A DNA stretch of 64,000 nt, taken from Methanocatella intestini (GTDB taxonomy: Archaea > Methanobacteriota > Methanobacteria > Methanobacteriales > Methanobacteriaceae). Under the pieces are notes generated by a model that searched no databases, was not told the origin of the DNA, and was given only the letters and a program-made list of their open reading frames with translations. The stretch lies in NCBI RefSeq assembly GCF_002252585.1, contig NZ_NQLD01000014.1; one strand, written 5' to 3'. Positions 51,678 to 60,576 of the stretch are shown piece after piece. A program made the translations under genes and the position numbers. Every line of letters starts with the position of its first letter. Positions within the stretch are counted from its first letter, which is position 1.

Positions 51678-52158
51678 TTTTTTCCTCCTTTTGTGTGTTT
51701 TTTTGAATGTTTATTGATGATATGGTTATTTTCCTCATTAGTTCAACTATCTGCTTTTCATCAGTATTGCAGGTTGAATATATTTGGTTTTCCCATTCAT
51801 TATTTAAATCCATGATTTTTAAAGCAACTGCTCTGCCTTTTTCAGTTAAAGACAATTGGTATTTTCTTCTGTTGTTTTCATCTATTTCCTTGTTAATAAA
51901 TTGTTTTTCTTGTAGTTTTTGTATTGATCTAGCTATACTTCCTTTATCTATTTTAAAATGATTTCCAATTTCTTCTTGACAGGATATGTCTTTGTATAAT
52001 AAATAGCTAAGTATAGGTGCATGTGATGCGGTTATTCCTTCTTTTTTAAGACAATTATTTAAATATATCATATATTGTCTGTGTATTATGGAAATAAATG
52101 TAATAAATTTAATATCGTCGTTTTTAAACAAGTTAATGTCACATTTCATAAAAATCAT
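51670..52158 (-). CDS. MarR family transcriptional regulator
   Basis: 162 residues. Winged helix at about residues 50-115: ILSYLLYKDISCQEEIGNHF, IDKGSIARSIQKLQEKQFIN, then the wing RRKYQLSLTEKGRAVA. It overlaps the MATE gene by eight bases and probably represses the operon until a substrate binds. An alternative start is the second Met (52149). A palindrome at 52228-52242 is the likely operator. Confidence 0.88.
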   Translation of the reverse strand: MIFMKCDINLFKNDDIKFITFISIIHRQYMIYLNNCLKKEGITASHAPILSYLLYKDISCQEEIGNHFKIDKGSIARSIQKLQEKQFINKEIDENNRRKYQLSLTEKGRAVALKIMDLNNEWENQIYSTCNTDEKQIVELMRKITISSINIQKNTQKEEKNG

Positions 52159-52204
52159 TTTATAAATTTTATTTTGAAAATTTACAGTTTTAATATTATA
52201 CTTT

Positions 52205-52242
52205 CATACTATATAAAACAGTTGGTGTGACAACAATTGTCA
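52205..52242 (-). promoter_or_regulatory. MarR-MATE promoter and palindromic operator candidate
   Basis: TGACAA-CAA-TTGTCA at 52228-52242 is a 6-base inverted repeat with a 3-base spacer, a usual MarR site form. On the minus strand it lies just upstream of the TATA-like TTTTATATAG (52209-52218), about 70 bases before the marR start. A further partial site (ACAATAATTG) follows at 52245-52254. Confidence 0.5.
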
Positions 52243-52309
52243 TAACAATAATTGGAAATTACAATATTTTTAATTTCAAAATAAAAAAATAAAAAAGGTT
52301 AATTTAATT

Positions 52310-53440
52310 TTATCTGTGTAATAACCTTTTAAAGATTATATAAATAAACATAATAACTAAAATAATCAATACGATTGGCAATATAGTTAATAAAATGCTG
52401 TCATTAACTTTATCAAAATGGTATTCTCTGTTAAAATCCATATGTGATCCGTCAGTATGATTTGCAGTTATTTTAGCAAAATTGTACTGTAAATCGTAAT
52501 AGCTAATATATGCACCTTCGTAATTTATGTAATCTGGAGCCTGTCCGTTTTCATCCATGTAATTTTTAACAATTCCACCCATTTTTATATAATCATAAAT
52601 TGAATAGGAATCCTTGGTTAAAATGGAGTATTTCAATGGAGAATCTGGAGCTTTATAATCTTCAGGATTTTCTAATCCGTTTCCATTTAAATAAGTACTG
52701 GTTAAATATAACAGTTGTGGGGCTGAATAAGAGTTGTAAGTTCCATTCATTTCATTGTCGTTGCTTTCTAAAAGACTTTGACTAGCATGAGCCATATTTG
52801 AAGGAGCTAATTTATGAGTTATTACTAAATTATTGTCATAATGTTTGGTGCTGTTGTAGTTATTTATATTATTAACAATCTCTCTGGCAATATATTTGTT
52901 TACATCATCATTATTCTGATTTATAATGCCGTCAGAACCTGCATCAGGATATTCTTTCAATGGCTGGATATAGCTGATTCCTCCATCATTAAGAAATGTT
53001 CCGGGGTTATTAATTCCTGCAAAAATTGTTTTTGAGTAGTTATCGTCCCATGCTCTTCTTAAGGATTCTGCAGTATCTAAATCATAATCTCCAGTATTGA
53101 CAAATATTATCTGTTTGTCTGTAGTGGCTGTGGAATATTTATTTAAAACTAAAAAATTACCTGGATCTACAGCAGCAAACACTACACTAACATTTGAATC
53201 AGCTTCAATAGCTCTTGTTCCTTCTCCAGGTCCTGGAGACTGACTATCTACAATTACATTAATTTCTCCATTGCCGATTTCTTCAATATAGGTTTTTATG
53301 GAATTAAGCATTCCTACATCATCATTTGTACCCATTATGTTATCGGATGTTAGAAAAACAGTGGTAGTTGCAGATACATCTTGAATTACACTAGCTAATA
53401 ATAAAATAGCTAATAGGATAATTGCAATTTGTTTTTTCAT
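52310..53440 (-). CDS. Exported membrane-anchored protein with a pseudomurein-binding-like repeat
   Basis: 376 residues. Signal peptide (IAIILLAILLLASVIQDVSA), a Rossmann-like outside domain beginning TTTVFLTSDNIMGTNDDVGM, and a C-terminal membrane helix (about 348-368) with a basic end. Residues 283-322 (IVKNYMDENGQAPDYINYEG and AYISYYDLQYNFAKI) resemble the pseudomurein-binding repeat pattern: helix, NGxxPxY, G-x-I-S. It probably contacts the wall from the membrane; the enzymatic role, if any, is unknown. No strong ribosome binding site. Confidence 0.6.
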   Translation of the reverse strand: MKKQIAIILLAILLLASVIQDVSATTTVFLTSDNIMGTNDDVGMLNSIKTYIEEIGNGEINVIVDSQSPGPGEGTRAIEADSNVSVVFAAVDPGNFLVLNKYSTATTDKQIIFVNTGDYDLDTAESLRRAWDDNYSKTIFAGINNPGTFLNDGGISYIQPLKEYPDAGSDGIINQNNDDVNKYIAREIVNNINNYNSTKHYDNNLVITHKLAPSNMAHASQSLLESNDNEMNGTYNSYSAPQLLYLTSTYLNGNGLENPEDYKAPDSPLKYSILTKDSYSIYDYIKMGGIVKNYMDENGQAPDYINYEGAYISYYDLQYNFAKITANHTDGSHMDFNREYHFDKVNDSILLTILPIVLIILVIMFIYIIFKRLLHR

Positions 53441-53887
53441 AATTTTATTTCAATTTTTATGATATAATAATTTTTTTATAGTATAATATTAAATTATTGT
53501 TTAAATGGATTATTTTTTGATTTTATTAATTTTTATTCATTTATTAGAAAAAATTTAAATAATTTAAAGTTTAATAAGATTTTTGAGGATTTAAAACGAT
53601 TATCTTTTATTTTAAGTTCTATATTGTAGTTATTTTGAAAAATAATATTGCTTGTATCAAGTTGAAATAAATTTGTAGATTATAGCTAAGTATTTAATTT
53701 TAAAATATTTGGTTTTAGTTAGCTAATTTGATAGTTAAATATTAATTTACGGTTTATTTTCAAATTTCATATTTAAGAATTGTTATTTTCAAGTTTTATA
53801 CTAAAATAAAAAGTTTAATTGCTAATTAATAGCTAATTTAGGTTAATTAATGGTAGTTAAAAATGTCCTCAAAATAGGAGATTTATA
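53441..53887. other. Long upstream region of the LPKTG adhesin
   Basis: About 450 very A+T-rich bases without a gene. TAGCTAATTT occurs twice (53720-53729 and 53830-53839), with related ATAGCTAAG near 53684. TTTTATACT near 53793 could be the TATA box. AGGAGATTTATA before 53888 is the adhesin ribosome binding site. Confidence 0.4.
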
Positions 53888-56800
53888 ATGTTTAAAAGCA
53901 AACAAAAGAATTTTCTTATTTCTATGCTTTTATTAGTTTTATTTTTAGCAACTTTAGGCACAGCTTTTAGTGCTGATTTAAATGAAACTTTAGAAGCTCA
54001 GGAAGTAAGTGTATCCAAAGATAATTTAGAAAATTCTCAAAATGACATAGTACAGGGTAGTGAAATAACTGTAAATGGAGGTAAATTTAGTGATATTCAA
54101 AAAGCAATTGATAATGTAGATGATGGTGGAACAATTCATTTAAATGGATATTATAGTGCCCAAAATAATGATGCTGTTGTTTATGTAAATAAAAATATTA
54201 AGATTGTAGGAGGTTCAAATGCTGTTTTAGATGGAAAAAATATTTCTTGTATTTTTTCAATTCAAAAAACAGGTTCAAATTGCCAAATAAGTAATTTAAA
54301 ATTTATAAATGGGATGTCAGGTCATGGTGGTGCGATGGTTATTCTTGGTAGGGATGTAACTATTGAAAATTCAGTTTTTGAAAATAATTATGCAGATTAT
54401 GCTGGAGGTGCAATTTATGTACTTTCAATTTTTGATAATAGCGGTAAATATCCGGAAGAAGGTGAAAATTTAATTATAAGAAACTGTAATTTTACAAATA
54501 ACTTTGCACAAGTGGCAGCAGGAGCTATTGGTGTTTATGGAAATAATACTCAGGTTAGAGATTGTAATTTCGTATCTAATAAAGTCAAACCAATCACTAA
54601 TCATAAATCATATGGTGGTGCGATTCAAATTGGTCGTGATGAATACAATATTTATTCTAATGTTGTAAATTGTAATTTTATTAACAATGAAGCCATTGCA
54701 CATAATTTAAATAACTCTCATGGTGGAGCAGGTTGTGTTAGAGCGGGAATAACTTATCAAAATTGTAAATTTATTAATAACTCTGCAGATCAGGGTGGAG
54801 CATTAACTTATCATGCATCAGGTAATATTAAGGATTGTTTTTTTATAAACAACTCTGCAAAACTTTATGGTGGTGCATTAAGTACAGGTTATATAGATAT
54901 GGATATGAATTTAAAAGTGGCTAACTGTAATTTTGAGCAGAATAATGCTCCTTATGGTGGTGCTGTTCAATTAAAAGGTAAAAATATTGAAATTCAAAAA
55001 TCTACATTTAATAAAAATGTTGCATCAGTAAATGGTGGTGCTGTTAATATTATAGCTAAAACAGTCACTATTGATGACGTTGATTTTAATAAGAACATAG
55101 CTAATGTAAATGGCGGTGCGGTTTATATTAATGGATATAAAACAACTGTTGTAGATTCTTCATTTATAGCTAATGAAGCTATTCCTGATGTTAAAAAATT
55201 AGATGACGGATTAGGTGGAGCTATTTATATAAATAGTTCTGCAGCTACTATTAATAAAAATACATTTAATAACAATGTAGCAAGAAATGGAAGTGCTATT
55301 TATTATGATAAATCAGGTTTAAACTGTGTTATTTCAGATAATGCAATGGCAGAAAATCAAGCATGGGTTTATGCTTTGCCAATTTCTGCTAAAAATATTT
55401 ATTATGGTGAAAATTGTGAAATTTCAGCTACTATATTTGGCGGAAATAATATAGCAAAATATAATGATTTATTTGTTTCAAATGCAATTTATAATAATGC
55501 AAAACAGGATAAAATTAAAGTAAATGGTGAAACTCCTATTTTAGGAGCTGTAGATAATGGAAAATTATATCAGGACAGTAGGGAATATAATATGGATGTT
55601 TTATTAACTGTAACTTATGAAGACGGATCTGTAATATTTAATAAAACTTTAAAATCTGATTTTAAAGGTTATGTTTCAAATGTTCTGGAAAATTTAAAAC
55701 CTGGAAAATATAAAGTTAGTGCAACCCATTTTGAAGATACTTACTACAAATATATTACAAATGTTACCTATTTCAGTGTTTATCCTAAAGCGGATCTTCA
55801 AGTAAATAAAAGTTCTAATTTGATTGATGCTAATTATGGGGATGTGGTAATATGGACATTAAAGATTACAAATAATGGTCCTAATATTGGAACTGGAATT
55901 AAATTAAAAGACTTAATTCCTAATGGTTTAATTATTTTGAACTGTGATGATGAAAAATACAATAAAAAAACAGGTATTTTAAATATTGGATCTCTTAACA
56001 TCGGTGAATCTAAAACAATTAATATAAAAACTTTAGTTAATAAAACGGGAACTTTTATAAATGAAGCTAGTGTGTCTGGAAACGAATATGATTGGAATTT
56101 AAAAAACAATAATGATTCAGCAGGTCTTAATGTTAATCCATCAGCAGATTTAGCTATTGAAAAATTAGTTAATGATACTAATCCTAAATTCAATTCTTTA
56201 GTTAAATGGACTTTAAGAGTTACTAATAATGGTCCTGATAAAGCTACAGATGTTATTGTTTGTGATCTGCTTTCTAGAGATTTGATTTATCTGTCCAGTA
56301 CTGGAAATTATGATGTAAAATCTGGTTTATGGAATATTGGAACTTTAGAAAGTGGCAAATCTATTTCTATCGATATTGTAACTTTAGTTAATAAAACTGG
56401 AAAAATAATGAATGCGGCTAGTGTGTCTGGAAATGAATATGATTGGAATTTAAGTAATAACTATGATAATAATTCTATTGATATTGATGTATGTGCTGAT
56501 TTGGCTATTGAAAAATTAGTTAATGATACTAATCCCAAATTTAATTCTTTGGTTGAATGGACTTTAAGGATTACTAATAATGGTCCAGATACTGCAACAG
56601 GTGTTGTTGTTTGTGATGTTTTGCCTGAAGGATTAATTGCTGTGGATAAATCATTTGATGGAACTTGGAATGTCGGTCAATTGCTTGCTAATCAGACAAA
56701 GGAATTAACAATAATCTGTTTTGTTAATAAAACTGGAAAGCTTGTTAATATAGCTAATGTATCTGGAAATGAATATGATTATGATTTAACTAATAATATT

Positions 56801-58132
56801 GCAAATAAAAGCATTGAGGTTAATTCAAGTGTTGATCTTTTTGTTAAAAAATATGTGAACAATAGGACTCCTGACTTTGGTGAAATAATTAAATGGTCAG
56901 TTGTTGTTTCAAATGATGGTCCTGATGTGGCTACTAATGTTCAGGTTAAAGATTTATTGGATGAAGGGTTAATATTTGTAAAATCTAGTTTAACAAAAGG
57001 AAACTATGATGTTGAATCTGGTATTTGGACTATTGATTCATTAGCACCTATGATTAATGAAACATTGGATATTTACTGTAAAGTTAATAAATCTGGGAAA
57101 ATTCTAAACTTAGTCAGTGTCAATTCTACACAATATGATTGGAATGAATCAAATAATCAGGATAATGAATCTGTTGATGTAATTAAAGTAGCTGATTTGT
57201 CAGTTATTAAATTAATTAACAATTTAAATCCTAATTATAATGATTTAATTAAATGGACAATAATTGTTTCAAACAATGGGCCAAATGCAGCTACTGGTGT
57301 TGTGGTTAATGATTTGCTTCCAAATGCTGTTGAATATATTTCATCTAATCCATCTAAAGGAGTTTATAATCCTGTAAGTGGTATATGGGATATTGGCAAC
57401 TTAGATGTTGGTGAAGAATTGCAATTGGATATTGTCTCTAAAATTGTCAAAACAGGAAACATTACAAATGTTGTTAAAGTCAGAGGCAATGAAAAAGACA
57501 ATAATTTAACTAACAATAATTATGAAAAGTCAATTAATGTTAAACCTGCTGCAGATTTAGCTATTGAAAAATCAGTATCAAAACAGGAAGTTAAATTAGG
57601 TGATTTAATTACTTATTTAATTGAAATTACAAATAATGGGCCAGACAATGCTGAAAATATTAAGGTAAATGAATTATTAAACTCTAATTTAAAGTTAATT
57701 TCATTTGAGACTACTAAAGGTAATTTCAATAATGAAACCAATGTTTTAACTATTGGTTCATTAGCTAATGGTGAAAAATCTCTGTTAACTATTAATGCCG
57801 TTGCAAATAATTGCGGTAAATTTGAAAATACTGTTGTTGTTTCATCGGATACTTTTGATTATGATAAATCCAATAATCATGATTGTGCAAGTGTTTTTGT
57901 AAGTGAAAAAACTATGAAAAAATTAGAAAATATTGTAAATAATATCCATTCTCCAATTTTAACTAAAGATTCACTTCAAAAATCCATTGTTTCAAAATTA
58001 GAGAGTTTAACACAGGTACAGGCTTTAACAAGTATTGTATTGCCAAAAACAGGTTTGCCGATTGTATTGTTAATTTTAGTTTCAATGATTTCAATTGGAT
58101 TTTTACCTATTAAAATTTCAAAGAAAAGATAA
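53888..58132 (+). CDS. Adhesin-like protein with beta-helix, six DUF11 repeats and LPKTG sorting signal
   Basis: 1414 residues. Signal peptide (FLISMLLLVLFLATLGTAFS), a beta-helix passenger (about 60-540) with repeats such as NCNFINNEA and GGAIYINSSA, a spacer domain near 550-630, then six DUF11 repeats (from about 635 and, for the last, 1222). The DUF11 repeats start ADLAIEKLVNDTNPKFNSLV and carry TNNGPDxATxVxVxDLL; repeats 2 and 3 are nearly identical. The C-terminus is LPKTG (residues 1385-1389), a hydrophobic stretch and KISKKR, the standard sortase signal. It is probably wall-attached. AGGAGAT is the ribosome binding site. Confidence 0.9.
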   Translation: MFKSKQKNFLISMLLLVLFLATLGTAFSADLNETLEAQEVSVSKDNLENSQNDIVQGSEITVNGGKFSDIQKAIDNVDDGGTIHLNGYYSAQNNDAVVYVNKNIKIVGGSNAVLDGKNISCIFSIQKTGSNCQISNLKFINGMSGHGGAMVILGRDVTIENSVFENNYADYAGGAIYVLSIFDNSGKYPEEGENLIIRNCNFTNNFAQVAAGAIGVYGNNTQVRDCNFVSNKVKPITNHKSYGGAIQIGRDEYNIYSNVVNCNFINNEAIAHNLNNSHGGAGCVRAGITYQNCKFINNSADQGGALTYHASGNIKDCFFINNSAKLYGGALSTGYIDMDMNLKVANCNFEQNNAPYGGAVQLKGKNIEIQKSTFNKNVASVNGGAVNIIAKTVTIDDVDFNKNIANVNGGAVYINGYKTTVVDSSFIANEAIPDVKKLDDGLGGAIYINSSAATINKNTFNNNVARNGSAIYYDKSGLNCVISDNAMAENQAWVYALPISAKNIYYGENCEISATIFGGNNIAKYNDLFVSNAIYNNAKQDKIKVNGETPILGAVDNGKLYQDSREYNMDVLLTVTYEDGSVIFNKTLKSDFKGYVSNVLENLKPGKYKVSATHFEDTYYKYITNVTYFSVYPKADLQVNKSSNLIDANYGDVVIWTLKITNNGPNIGTGIKLKDLIPNGLIILNCDDEKYNKKTGILNIGSLNIGESKTINIKTLVNKTGTFINEASVSGNEYDWNLKNNNDSAGLNVNPSADLAIEKLVNDTNPKFNSLVKWTLRVTNNGPDKATDVIVCDLLSRDLIYLSSTGNYDVKSGLWNIGTLESGKSISIDIVTLVNKTGKIMNAASVSGNEYDWNLSNNYDNNSIDIDVCADLAIEKLVNDTNPKFNSLVEWTLRITNNGPDTATGVVVCDVLPEGLIAVDKSFDGTWNVGQLLANQTKELTIICFVNKTGKLVNIANVSGNEYDYDLTNNIANKSIEVNSSVDLFVKKYVNNRTPDFGEIIKWSVVVSNDGPDVATNVQVKDLLDEGLIFVKSSLTKGNYDVESGIWTIDSLAPMINETLDIYCKVNKSGKILNLVSVNSTQYDWNESNNQDNESVDVIKVADLSVIKLINNLNPNYNDLIKWTIIVSNNGPNAATGVVVNDLLPNAVEYISSNPSKGVYNPVSGIWDIGNLDVGEELQLDIVSKIVKTGNITNVVKVRGNEKDNNLTNNNYEKSINVKPAADLAIEKSVSKQEVKLGDLITYLIEITNNGPDNAENIKVNELLNSNLKLISFETTKGNFNNETNVLTIGSLANGEKSLLTINAVANNCGKFENTVVVSSDTFDYDKSNNHDCASVFVSEKTMKKLENIVNNIHSPILTKDSLQKSIVSKLESLTQVQALTSIVLPKTGLPIVLLILVSMISIGFLPIKISKKR

Positions 58133-58137
58133 TTTAA

Positions 58138-58172
58138 AGTAGCTATTTGGCTACTATTTTTTATTTTTTTAA
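58138..58172 (+). terminator. Terminator of the LPKTG adhesin
   Basis: Hairpin AGTAGC (58138-58143) / GCTACT (58150-58155), 6-base loop, followed by ATTTTTTATTTTTTT. Starts six bases after the stop. Confidence 0.65.
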
Positions 58173-58394
58173 AAGGATTTTTTAAAAATTTTAAACTATA
58201 AGAATTATTGATTTTTGCATCAATTATTTTAATGTTTTTTAATAAAAGTATTAAAAAAATAATTCAAAATTCTTAAATTATCAATAGTTTTAAATAGGAC
58301 TTTTAACAAATATATATCTAGATATTGATGTATTGATGATTTTTTATTAAAAATTACTGTTTTTACTCAATATTAAATGTTATGAGGTGAAATT

Positions 58395-58838
58395 ATGTCT
58401 GATGAAGAAATGATTGAAGAAACAAGCGAAGAATTTATAGAAGAAGATGAAGAAAAATTACCTTTCGCTAAAGCAGAAGTTGTTCGTTTAATGAAAGAAA
58501 ATCTTGATGATGACAAAATGATCAGGGAAAGAGTAAAAGTAGAAATGAACAAATTCTTAGGTGAAGTTCTTAAAAACGTATGTAAACAATTAAATGATTA
58601 TCCTTATACTACTATTGAGTATGAAATGCTTAAAGAATCTACTTACCCATACACTAACATTACAAGGATTAATCAGGAAAAAGAAAGAATATTATTACAT
58701 TTAGAAGCTATTAAAGCAGATTGTAATGCATTAGCTATGGATGTTCAAAGAACTTTAAAATTAAAAGATGTTGCTGAAGAAGACGATTTAAGTAGCTTTT
58801 TAGCACATGATGATGAAGAAACTGAGGAAGAAGAATAA
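58395..58838 (+). CDS. Divergent histone-fold protein with C-terminal helix
   Basis: 147 residues. Residues 22-85 align with archaeal histones: LPFAKAEVVRLMKENL (helix 1, compare LPIAPIGRIIKDAG of HMfB), loop, a long helix 2 (about 44-69) and YTTIEYEMLKEST (compare RKTIKAEDIELAV). A further helix (about 92-122, QEKERILLHLEAIKADCN) follows, like the coiled-coil histone variants described in prokaryotes. Both ends are strongly acidic (ETSEEFIEEDEE; EETEEEE), unlike DNA-wrapping histones, so it may bind other histones or proteins. RBS GAGGTGAAATT. The histone assignment is my inference from pattern. Confidence 0.6.
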   Translation: MSDEEMIEETSEEFIEEDEEKLPFAKAEVVRLMKENLDDDKMIRERVKVEMNKFLGEVLKNVCKQLNDYPYTTIEYEMLKESTYPYTNITRINQEKERILLHLEAIKADCNALAMDVQRTLKLKDVAEEDDLSSFLAHDDEETEEEE

Positions 58839-58848
58839 AATCTTCCTT

Positions 58849-59430
58849 TTAATTATCTTCAATAATACTAAAACCTGTTTTTAATAATTTCAATTCCTCT
58901 TCGGGAATGTCTAATATTTCAACATCATCACTTACAACATTACTCTGACCAAAGGGATCTTCAATAATTAAAGTAGCTGTTTTTTCTCCATTTACAAGGC
59001 TTTTTAAATCATTTAAAACTAACTGTGCATTTTTTTGAGAAGTATTGTCATTAAATAGATGAAGTGCCTGTTTTACTGCATCTTCAAATCGGGTGATTAC
59101 TCCTTCAACATTAGTTACATATCCTTCTGATTTTGGACCAGGTTCCACTTTAACGCCAAGTTCTGGAATGGACACAGTTGCTGACTGTGATCGGACAATT
59201 CTGGTAGATAAATTATCTTTATTTATTTTTAAAACATATTTTGCAGGATCATTATGTTCAAGTGCTATAATATCACTATGTTTAAATCCGCAAGAATCAC
59301 AAATAATAGTTGTTTCTAAAACCTTTCCGAAGTGTGGTATTTCAATTTCTTTCATTATAGATTTAGCCACATTCTCAGTGTTGCATGCTGGACATTTGAT
59401 ACTCATTTCATTAATTTCTGCTTCATTCAT
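58849..59430 (-). CDS. ZPR1-like zinc finger protein
   Basis: About 193 residues. Single ZPR1-type finger, IKCPACNTENVAKSIMKEIE...CDSCGFKHSDI, followed by the ZPR1 beta domain (LSTRIVRSQSATVSIPELGV, VKVEPGPKSEGYVTNVEGVI). Eukaryotic ZPR1 binds translation factor eEF1A; the archaeal role is unknown. ATG 59430 is preferred over TTG 59439 because GAGGAT sits nine bases before it. It overlaps the upstream kinase gene by eight bases. Confidence 0.85.
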   Translation of the reverse strand: MNEAEINEMSIKCPACNTENVAKSIMKEIEIPHFGKVLETTIICDSCGFKHSDIIALEHNDPAKYVLKINKDNLSTRIVRSQSATVSIPELGVKVEPGPKSEGYVTNVEGVITRFEDAVKQALHLFNDNTSQKNAQLVLNDLKSLVNGEKTATLIIEDPFGQSNVVSDDVEILDIPEEELKLLKTGFSIIEDN

Positions 59431-60367
59431 TATAAACAAATCCTCTTTTTGTTAATTCTTCAATGATATTATTTAAACTATTATCGTCAGGTGCACAGAC
59501 AGTAAATTTTCTGTACTTTGACAGAGCATATAATTTATTTAAATCTTCTTTTTTCTCTTTGTTTTCATTAATGCTTTTAATAAATTTGGTTGCTTCATCA
59601 GAATCTGAAATATTAACAGTTTTAACTAATGAATCTTTAAAGCCTCCTAATTTGTACACGATTTTTGTTATGATGCTGTTATTCTGTTTTATGATGATGT
59701 CAACTACATCTTCTAATTCATCAACACTATTAGTTAAACATACAGTTTTACAGGTTTGTTTTATTGTTTTAAGTAGTTTGGACAATGTATTATTAATATT
59801 TTCAGTATTGACTGTTATTGCATTGAATTTTTCAGCCTGAGATATTAGGTGGTTGTGGATTATTCTGTTTTCTTTAAAGAATTCTAATTGTTTTCCACCT
59901 CTATGTATTTGAATTGCTCTTTTAACAAATCTTTCTTTATGTGCTTCTTCATCTGATGATAATATAAAGAAATAAATATTTGCATCTTCGTAGAATTGTT
60001 CAATATCAATTAATCCAGGAACTAAATGCACTCCTTCAATTATAATGTCATCAAAGTCTGTAATTGCTCGCTGAATTACCTTTTCTAAAGCAGGAATAAC
60101 ATATGATGCGTGTTCATCAAAACCAGCCGCCACCAGTTCCTCATAGTTGTCATATTTTGACTTGTTTCGTAGGCTTTTATATGCTTCATAAGATGAATTG
60201 TGGAGTGCTGGAGCATATTCCTTTCCAATAATTCCTCTAACTACAGCACGTATGAAATCACTTTCTATTAAATGTTTTATGTTTAATTGTTTAGCTAATT
60301 CTGCAGCTATTGTTGATTTCCCAATTCCAGAGGCACTTCCAATTAATATAACATAAGGTTTTCTCAT
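59423..60367 (-). CDS. P-loop kinase, 2-phosphoglycerate kinase-like
   Basis: 314 residues. P-loop LIGSASGIGKSTIAAEL (residues 8-24), DFIRAVVRGIIGKEYAPALH (lid region of the 2-phosphoglycerate kinase family) and IIIEGVHLVPGLID (Walker B). In some methanogens this enzyme makes 2,3-bisphosphoglycerate for the thermoprotectant cyclic form. The C-terminal 110 residues are an extra region not seen in a minimal kinase. RBS AGGAGACTACCAAC. Its end overlaps the ZPR1-like gene. Confidence 0.78.
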   Translation of the reverse strand: MRKPYVILIGSASGIGKSTIAAELAKQLNIKHLIESDFIRAVVRGIIGKEYAPALHNSSYEAYKSLRNKSKYDNYEELVAAGFDEHASYVIPALEKVIQRAITDFDDIIIEGVHLVPGLIDIEQFYEDANIYFFILSSDEEAHKERFVKRAIQIHRGGKQLEFFKENRIIHNHLISQAEKFNAITVNTENINNTLSKLLKTIKQTCKTVCLTNSVDELEDVVDIIIKQNNSIITKIVYKLGGFKDSLVKTVNISDSDEATKFIKSINENKEKKEDLNKLYALSKYRKFTVCAPDDNSLNNIIEELTKRGFVYNE

Positions 60368-60576
60368 GTTGGTAGTCTCCTATTCTTTTTAATAGTTATA
60401 TAATAATTAACATATTTAATTTATAAAAACATTATCTTTTAATAATAAGAAAATCAATAATTAATAAATAGATTATAATTTTTTTTGAAAATCTTTTTTT
60501 AATAAAGTTTTTATAAAAAATTAAGATTATTTTGTTACACAGTTGTTATAAATTATAAGTTATAGGAGTGATATTT

